Below are positions 1 to 3,899 of a stretch of DNA of 10,647 bases, in pieces; position 1 is the first letter of the stretch; each line of letters opens with the position of its first letter. Source of the DNA: an uncultured Verrucomicrobiales bacterium. GTDB taxonomy: Bacteria > Verrucomicrobiota > Verrucomicrobiae > Limisphaerales > CANJSG01. A model generated the notes under the pieces. The model was not told the origin of the DNA. It did not search any database and saw only the letters and a program-made list of their open reading frames with translations. The stretch spans positions 1-10,647 of the forward strand of contig CAMLMI010000146.1 of the NCBI GenBank assembly GCA_946480965.1, given 5' to 3'. A program made the translations under genes and the position numbers.

Positions 1-32
1 AACTTTGACCGCTCAACGCTGAACGTCGAAAT
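1..32. repeat. Left heptamer repeat array flanking the four-helix-bundle gene
   Basis: Degenerate 7-base units can be read here: TTGACCG (5-11), CTCAACG (12-18), CTGAACG (19-25) and TCGAAAT (26-32). They are the reverse complement of the GCGTTCA-type units at 466-507. The segment AACGCTGAACG at 15-25 is an exact 11-base inverted match to 488-498. The array begins immediately after the four-helix-bundle stop codon and may continue beyond the left edge of the window. Confidence 0.6.
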
Positions 33-512
33 TCAGGAAGCGTGGTAGGGACTGGATGGAGTGGATTGGTTGCGCGTGGCGGTCAGGACACTGCGATTGA
101 AAATGCGGATCAGCTCGTCTGCTTCGGACAGAACGAACAGGAGAGTCGCATCATTCGAGCACCACGTGCGGTGGGCGATCAGGCGAGCCCAGCGGCGGGT
201 TTCGCGGAGCTCCTTCAGGCAGATGCGGAGTTTGTGGACGAAGTCCGAGCGGGATTCGGCGGCTTCAGCCTCTCCGTGATTTGGATACGGCGACGTGCCA
301 GAGCGGAGGATCTGGCCGGCGACGTGGTTGCCGGCGCGTGATGAGGGCAGTTTTTCAGAAAGATCGATCACGGCTGAAGCAAACGCGAGGAGCCGGTCTT
401 CGAGATTGAATTGTCGTTTGGGGGACGGTCCGTCGTTCAGCTCCCAGGCCACCTCCGGCTCCTCCGCGTTCGGCGTTGAAAGTTCAGCGTTCAGCGTTCG
501 GCGTTTCCCCAT
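33..512 (-). CDS. Four-helix-bundle protein (S23/IVS-encoded, Avd-like family)
   Basis: This 159-residue protein matches the small helical family typified by proteins encoded in 23S rRNA intervening sequences and by the Avd accessory protein of diversity-generating retroelements. The family-like part starts near residue 34 (FNLEDRLLAFA) and shows amphipathic helices, including SDFVHKLRICLKELRETRRW (about 89-108) and SEADELIRIFNRSV (about 129-142). Residues 2-17 (GKRRTLNAELSTPNAE) are not family-like; they are translated from the heptamer array. The start is supported by AGGAG six bases upstream, lying inside the end of ubiX, whose stop is 3 bases away, so translational coupling is likely. No reverse transcriptase, variable repeat or rRNA gene is present, so neither an Avd nor an IVS role is supported here. 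The family is recognised from pattern; molecular function is unknown. Confidence 0.8.
   Translation of the reverse strand: MGKRRTLNAELSTPNAEEPEVAWELNDGPSPKRQFNLEDRLLAFASAVIDLSEKLPSSRAGNHVAGQILRSGTSPYPNHGEAEAAESRSDFVHKLRICLKELRETRRWARLIAHRTWCSNDATLLFVLSEADELIRIFNRSVLTATRNQSTPSSPYHAS
466..507. repeat. Right heptamer tandem array (GCGTTNN x6) within the 5' end of the four-helix gene
   Basis: Six consecutive 7-base units run without gaps: GCGTTCG, GCGTTGA, AAGTTCA, GCGTTCA, GCGTTCG, GCGTTTC. Because 7 is not a multiple of 3, the translated pattern has a 7-residue period, giving the LNAELSTPNAE sequence on the minus strand. The array is inverted relative to the one at 1-32, so the two could act as imperfect terminal inverted repeats or pair in the transcript. 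Confidence 0.75.
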
Positions 513-515
513 AGA

Positions 516-1073
516 TCACTCCTGTTCGTCCTTCCACCGCGCCACCAGCTTCTGCGGCAGGCCGAGGTGGTCGAGGACGCGGGCGACGACGGTGTCCACC
601 ACCTGTTCGACGGTCGTGGGGCGGGTGTAGTAGCTGGGATTGGCCGGGATGAGCGTGGCGCCGGCGAGGAGCAGGAGTTCGAAGTTCTTCACATGGATCA
701 GGCTGATGGGAGTCTCGCGGGGGACGAGGATCAGCTTCTTCTTTTCCTTCAGCATGACGTCGGCGGCGCGGAGCAGGGCGTCGTCGCTGTAGCCGTGGGC
801 GATGCGGCCGAGGGTGCCCATGCTGCAGGGGATGACGACCATGGCGTCCACGGCGTTGGAACCGCTGGCGTAGCAGACGTTCATGCTGGTCCGGCTCTGG
901 CGCTGGACGCCGTCCGGGACGCGCAATCCGCCGGGGAGCTCCTCGCCGATGACGGCCTCGGCATATTTGCTGAGGACGAGGTGGACCTCGTGGGCGGCGG
1001 GGTCGAGGTTGTCGAGGAGGCGTTGGGCGTAGAGCGTGCCGCTGGCTCCGGTGATGGCGACGAGGAGTCTCAT
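516..1073 (-). CDS. ubiX: Flavin prenyltransferase UbiX
   Basis: UbiX attaches a dimethylallyl group to FMN to make prenylated FMN, the cofactor of UbiD-type decarboxylases used in ubiquinone synthesis and other (de)carboxylations; it is cytosolic. The 185-residue product has the family's usual length. Visible signatures are the Rossmann-like start LLVAITGASG (residues 3-12), the flavin-site segment VIPCSMGTLGRIAHGYSDDA (80-99), VPRETP (117-122) and the C-terminal ARWKDEQE. The ATG at 1073 has no obvious Shine-Dalgarno. It lies 39 bases downstream of the membrane-protein gene at 1113-1673 and overlaps the ribosome-binding site of the four-helix-bundle gene, so the three are probably co-transcribed. 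No ubiD partner is in the window. Identification is strong. Confidence 0.95.
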   Translation of the reverse strand: MRLLVAITGASGTLYAQRLLDNLDPAAHEVHLVLSKYAEAVIGEELPGGLRVPDGVQRQSRTSMNVCYASGSNAVDAMVVIPCSMGTLGRIAHGYSDDALLRAADVMLKEKKKLILVPRETPISLIHVKNFELLLLAGATLIPANPSYYTRPTTVEQVVDTVVARVLDHLGLPQKLVARWKDEQE

Positions 1074-1112
1074 GTGGGGCGGAGGATGGTGGCCGCGAAG
1101 GCGGCGGGGCGT

Positions 1113-1673
1113 TCAGGGCTCATGTTTCGGGTCCCGCGCTTCGAGCGCCTGGATCAGGAAGTCGGTCAGGAACCTGGCTTCGTTGCGGGCCAAATACCTT
1201 CCGAACCGCACCAGCCCGTATGCGCCAGCGAGCATGGCGATGGGAACAAGGACGCCGAACAGATGCTTGGTAGCGTCGTCGCCTTGTGAACGCAGGAAGG
1301 AAACGCCGCTGTAGATCGCGAACGGCACGGCGGCGATCGCCAAGACACCCAGCCCGACCGTCATGAAACCCTTCACCAAGGGATGCATTCCGAATTCGCC
1401 CGTGATGAGCGTGCCGGTTGCGGTCGGCTGCAACGTGGCGGTCAAATGCGTCTGGAACGAGTTTCGGTAGCCGAGGCGTTTGCGGAGGCGGAGCGAGGAG
1501 GCGGTGGCCTCGCCGATCACGGGTTTGGATCCGAACATGCCCTTGAGCGCCAGTCCCACCGTGCCTTCGTGATCGATCAATGGCGCGAGGCGCGCCGCGC
1601 ATTCGGCCGGGGAATGCGGGCTGACCAGGGCGAGCGCGGTCGATTCGGGCTTGGACTGGGAGTGGGCGGACAT
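1113..1673 (-). CDS. Conserved hypothetical protein with two C-terminal membrane helices
   Basis: I do not recognise a named family. The 186-residue product starts at the ATG at 1673. The frame stays open further upstream, but that part would run through the rpsB leader and the promoter, and its composition is not protein-like. Residues 1-95 form a soluble domain containing RLGYRNSF (67-74), GTLITGEFGMHPLVKGFM (87-104) and an F/G/R-rich lead-in. This resembles a recurrent pattern in small bacterial membrane proteins (YRNSF, then GT, then a hydrophobic HP-containing stretch before the first helix). Probable membrane helices lie at about 96-118 and 137-158, followed by a short tail with ARFLTDFLIQAL. 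It is the first gene of the leftward run with ubiX and has a good promoter just upstream. The coding call is firm; the function is unknown. Confidence 0.8.
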   Translation of the reverse strand: MSAHSQSKPESTALALVSPHSPAECAARLAPLIDHEGTVGLALKGMFGSKPVIGEATASSLRLRKRLGYRNSFQTHLTATLQPTATGTLITGEFGMHPLVKGFMTVGLGVLAIAAVPFAIYSGVSFLRSQGDDATKHLFGVLVPIAMLAGAYGLVRFGRYLARNEARFLTDFLIQALEARDPKHEP

Positions 1674-1685
1674 TCGGTTGTGCGG

Positions 1686-1714
1686 ACTATGGAAGGCCGT
1701 CGGGCGAGGGGCAA
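1686..1714 (-). promoter_or_regulatory. Sigma-70-like promoter for the 1673-to-33 operon
   Basis: On the minus strand, TTGCCC (1714-1709) and CATAGT (1691-1686) are separated by exactly 17 bases. The -10 box ends 12 bases before the ATG at 1673, predicting a leader of only about 5-7 nt. This fits the lack of a Shine-Dalgarno there. Confidence 0.5.
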
Positions 1715-1732
1715 GCGGCCGGAAAATAACTG

Positions 1733-1760
1733 TTGCTGCGATCCTTCGCTTTGCTAGGTT
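1733..1760 (+). promoter_or_regulatory. Sigma-70-like promoter for rpsB-tsf
   Basis: TTGCTG (1733-1738) and TAGGTT (1755-1760) are 16 bases apart, and TGC directly precedes the -10 box, giving an extended -10 form. Transcription would begin near 1767, leaving a leader of about 157 nt before rpsB. The promoter diverges from the one at 1686-1714. Confidence 0.45.
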
Positions 1761-1782
1761 GCCGACCCTTTTTCCGGGCCCA

Positions 1783-1900
1783 AGCGGGCTGCGGCATGGG
1801 GAAAACGGCCTTAAACACACCGGTTTGAACGTCGAACCGGCGGCCACAACAACAACGAACCAGAATCCCGTCTTCCGCGGGATGGCCGGGTAAGCCGGTC
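1783..1900 (+). promoter_or_regulatory. Structured 5' leader of rpsB
   Basis: Several hairpins follow one another in the untranslated leader. CCGGTT (1820-1825) pairs with AACCGG (1835-1840), and the stem can be extended by GGCC at 1807-1810 with GGCC at 1842-1845. ATCCCG (1865-1870) pairs with CGGGAT (1878-1883). CCGG (1886-1889) pairs with CCGG (1895-1898), flanked by a G-U and a G-C pair. A smaller GCCC/GGGC stem lies near 1779-1790. Ribosomal protein S2 represses its own mRNA in Escherichia coli, so an S2-binding leader is a reasonable inference. No known leader family was matched. Confidence 0.45.
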
Positions 1901-1923
1901 GAAACCATCGGAAACCAGACAGC

Positions 1924-2712
1924 ATGAACATCGGAGTCAAAGAACTGCTCGAAGCCGGCGTCCACTTCGGTCACCAGACCAAGCGTTGGAACCCCAAGAT
2001 GAAGGAATTCATCTTCGACGCCCGCAACGGCATCCACATCATCGACCTGAGCAAGACCGTTGTTCAGCTCGAGAACGCCTGCAAGTTCCTCCACAACACG
2101 GTGGCCAAGGGCGGCAACGTCCTCTTCGTCGGCACCAAGAAGCAGGCGCAGGAAGCCGTGAAGGAAGCGGCCAAGGCCTGCGGCCAGCTGCACGTCACCG
2201 AGCGCTGGCTCGGCGGCACCCTGACCAATTTCAGCACCGTCAAGCGCTCCATCAAGCGCATGAAGGAGATCGAGAAGATGGAGACGGACGGCTCCATCAA
2301 CGAATACGTGAAGCAGGAGCAGTCGATGATCCGCCGCGAGCACGCCCGCCAGTTCAAGAACCTGGACGGCATCCGCACGCTGGAGAAGATGCCCTCCGCG
2401 ATGTTCGTGGTGGACATCAAGCGCGAGCACAACGCCGTGGCCGAGGCCCGCCGTTTGGGCATCCCCGTCGTGGCCATCGTGGACACGAACTGCGACCCGC
2501 TCCTGACCGACTACCCGATCGCCGGCAACGACGACGCCATCCGTTCCGTGCGCCTGATCCTGACCACGATCGTCCAGACGATCGCGGCGGCGAAGGCCGA
2601 GTTCGAGGCGAAGCACGCGCGCCGCAAGGGCGAGGACAAGGACAAGGACGAGGCCGCTCCCGCCGAGGCGGAAGCCGCCCCGGCCGCCGAAGCCCCCGCT
2701 GCCCAGGCCTAG
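1924..2712 (+). CDS. rpsB: 30S ribosomal protein S2
   Basis: S2 is a late-assembling small-subunit protein needed for S1 binding to the 30S ribosome. The 262-residue product shows the full family pattern: ELLEAGVHFGHQTKRWNPKM (residues 7-26), IHIIDLSKT (37-45), VLFVGTKKQAQ (66-76), ERWLGGTLTNF (93-103) and GIPVVAIVDTNCDP (about 179-192). After residue 235 there is a charged, then Ala/Pro/Glu-rich tail ending APAAQA, longer than the minimal family core and probably disordered. The ATG at 1924 aligns with the family start. Upstream there is only a weak GGA about 11 bases away, usual for S2 mRNAs with structured leaders. It is followed 98 bases later by tsf, the conserved order. Codon use is strongly biased to C-ending codons, as expected for a highly expressed gene. 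Confidence 0.98.
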   Translation: MNIGVKELLEAGVHFGHQTKRWNPKMKEFIFDARNGIHIIDLSKTVVQLENACKFLHNTVAKGGNVLFVGTKKQAQEAVKEAAKACGQLHVTERWLGGTLTNFSTVKRSIKRMKEIEKMETDGSINEYVKQEQSMIRREHARQFKNLDGIRTLEKMPSAMFVVDIKREHNAVAEARRLGIPVVAIVDTNCDPLLTDYPIAGNDDAIRSVRLILTTIVQTIAAAKAEFEAKHARRKGEDKDKDEAAPAEAEAAPAAEAPAAQA

Positions 2713-2720
2713 TTTCCCGC

Positions 2721-2756
2721 GAAGCCGGCAGCGAACGGACCGTTCCTGCCGGCTTC
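2721..2756 (+). terminator. Long rpsB-tsf intergenic hairpin, probable attenuator
   Basis: An 11-bp stem, GAAGCCGGCAG (2721-2731) with CTGCCGGCTTC (2746-2756), continues inward past one bulged C into GAACGG (2733-2738) and CCGTTC (2740-2745), leaving a minimal inner loop. The following TTCATTTCC is only weakly T-rich. The structure therefore probably terminates part of the transcripts or protects the rpsB 3' end, rather than fully stopping transcription into tsf. Confidence 0.65.
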
Positions 2757-2810
2757 TTCATTTCCAGAACCGGAGAGATCCAACCAACCGACAGAGAGAG
2801 ACAGAACTTT

Positions 2811-3650
2811 ATGGCCGAGATTACCGCACAAGCCGTGGGCAAGCTCCGTGAGACCACCGGAGCCGGATTGATGGACTGCAAGAAGGCGCTGCTCGAGACG
2901 AACGGCGACTTCGACGCCGCCGTGGACTACCTGCGCAAGAAGGGCGCCGCTTCCGCCGTGAAGAAGGCCGGCCGCGAGGCCAAGGAAGGCGCGATCTTCC
3001 AGAGCATCGCTCCGGGCTCCAAGTCCGGCATCCTCGTGGAGATCAACTGCGAGACCGACTTCGTGGCCCGCAACGACTCGTTCAAGGCCTGGGGCGAGGG
3101 CATCGCCCAGAAGCTCCTGGGCAACCCTTCGGCCGATCTCGAGGCCGACCGGGTCGAGGCCGTGGCCAAGATCGGCGAGAACATCCAGATCCGCCGCAAC
3201 CACAAGCTGGAAGTGACCGGCAAGGGTCTCGTGGCCGCCTACATCCACACCGGCGCCAAGGTCGGCGTGCTCGTGGAAGTCGGCGCGGGCAAGGACGAGA
3301 CCGTGGCGAACGACGAGTTCAAGCAGCTCGTGCGCGACATCACGCTCCAGATCGCCGCCGCCTATCCGCAATACGTGAACCGCACCGAGGTGCCGGCCGC
3401 GTTGATCGAGAAGGAGAAGGAGATCGCCGCCGACCAGGTGAAGAACAAGCCGCCCCAGGCCGTGGCCAAGATCCTCGAGGGCAAGCTGGAGAAGTATTAC
3501 CAGGGCATCTGCCTCGTCGATCAGGGCTTCGTGAAGCAGAACGGCGAAGTCAGCGTGAAGGACCATGTCGCCGCCCTCGGCAAGAAGCTGGGCGACGAGA
3601 TCGTCATCCGCCGCTTTGTCCGGATGCAGCTCGGTGAAGTGATCGCCTGA
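2811..3650 (+). CDS. tsf: Translation elongation factor Ts
   Basis: EF-Ts is the guanine-nucleotide exchange factor that recycles EF-Tu from its GDP form during elongation. The 279-residue product contains the N-terminal UBA-like domain with LRETTGAGLMDCKKAL (residues 12-27) and the exchange motif TDFVARN (82-88). The two-part core domain follows, and the C-terminal segment has VDQGFVKQ and IVIRRFVRMQLGE. The ATG at 2811 gives the standard start MAEITAQAV; a run of AGAGAGAGA lies upstream as a weak ribosome-binding site. The frame is open well upstream through rpsB, but that part is out of frame with S2 and not protein-like. A strong terminator 27 bases after the stop closes the rpsB-tsf unit. 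Confidence 0.98.
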   Translation: MAEITAQAVGKLRETTGAGLMDCKKALLETNGDFDAAVDYLRKKGAASAVKKAGREAKEGAIFQSIAPGSKSGILVEINCETDFVARNDSFKAWGEGIAQKLLGNPSADLEADRVEAVAKIGENIQIRRNHKLEVTGKGLVAAYIHTGAKVGVLVEVGAGKDETVANDEFKQLVRDITLQIAAAYPQYVNRTEVPAALIEKEKEIAADQVKNKPPQAVAKILEGKLEKYYQGICLVDQGFVKQNGEVSVKDHVAALGKKLGDEIVIRRFVRMQLGEVIA

Positions 3651-3677
3651 GCGCGAGGCGCGCAGACCGTTTCCCGG

Positions 3678-3716
3678 CCGGCGATTCGAGGTTCTCGAAT
3701 CGCCGGTTTTCTTTTT
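3678..3716 (+). terminator. Intrinsic terminator after tsf
   Basis: A perfect 13-bp stem, CCGGCGATTCGAG (3678-3690) with CTCGAATCGCCGG (3694-3706), encloses a GTT loop and is followed by TTTTCTTTTT (3707-3716). This is a textbook Rho-independent terminator for rpsB-tsf. Confidence 0.95.
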
Positions 3717-3835
3717 GGGTCGTCGCTGGTTTCGGTGGCGGAACCGATCGGGCCTTTGGACCTGGATCGCCCGTCCGACCGGCCTGTTCCGGTGTGGTCC
3801 GCCCGCATTTGCCCGGCGGAAATCGGGAGGACTTC

Positions 3836-3868
3836 ATGCAGAGAGAGCACGGCGCACGCGGCGCTTGA
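3836..3868 (+). CDS. Possible 10-residue leader peptide upstream of the kinase
   Basis: An ATG with a near-ideal Shine-Dalgarno (GGGAGG at 3825-3830, spacing 5) opens a frame of ten codons, MQREHGARGA, ending at TGA 3866-3868. It lies 31 bases before the GTG proposed for the kinase, in another frame. It could be a leader peptide that couples to the kinase, or the true kinase start if a base were mis-called between here and the signal peptide. No family is recognisable at this length. Confidence 0.3.
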   Translation: MQREHGARGA

Positions 3869-3899
3869 GACGTCGGTGGACGGCGGGCATCGTCCGGGC

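Noticed and set aside
466..507. A CRISPR-like array.
   Set aside because: The units are only 7 bases and contiguous, with no spacers and no cas genes.
1..507. A 23S rRNA intervening sequence carrying an S23-type gene.
   Set aside because: No rRNA sequence flanks it; the right neighbour is ubiX, although sequence left of position 1 is unseen.
33..512. A diversity-generating retroelement centred on an Avd-like protein.
   Set aside because: No reverse transcriptase, template repeat or variable-repeat target is present; only the small four-helix fold is shared.
1674..1940. An N-terminal extension of the 1113-1673 gene reaching into rpsB.
   Set aside because: It would cross both divergent promoters and the rpsB leader, and its composition is unlike protein. 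The ATG at 1673 has a well-placed promoter.
1986..2810. Upstream extension of tsf through rpsB.
   Set aside because: It is the out-of-frame reading of the S2 gene; EF-Ts families start at MAEIT, matching ATG 2811.
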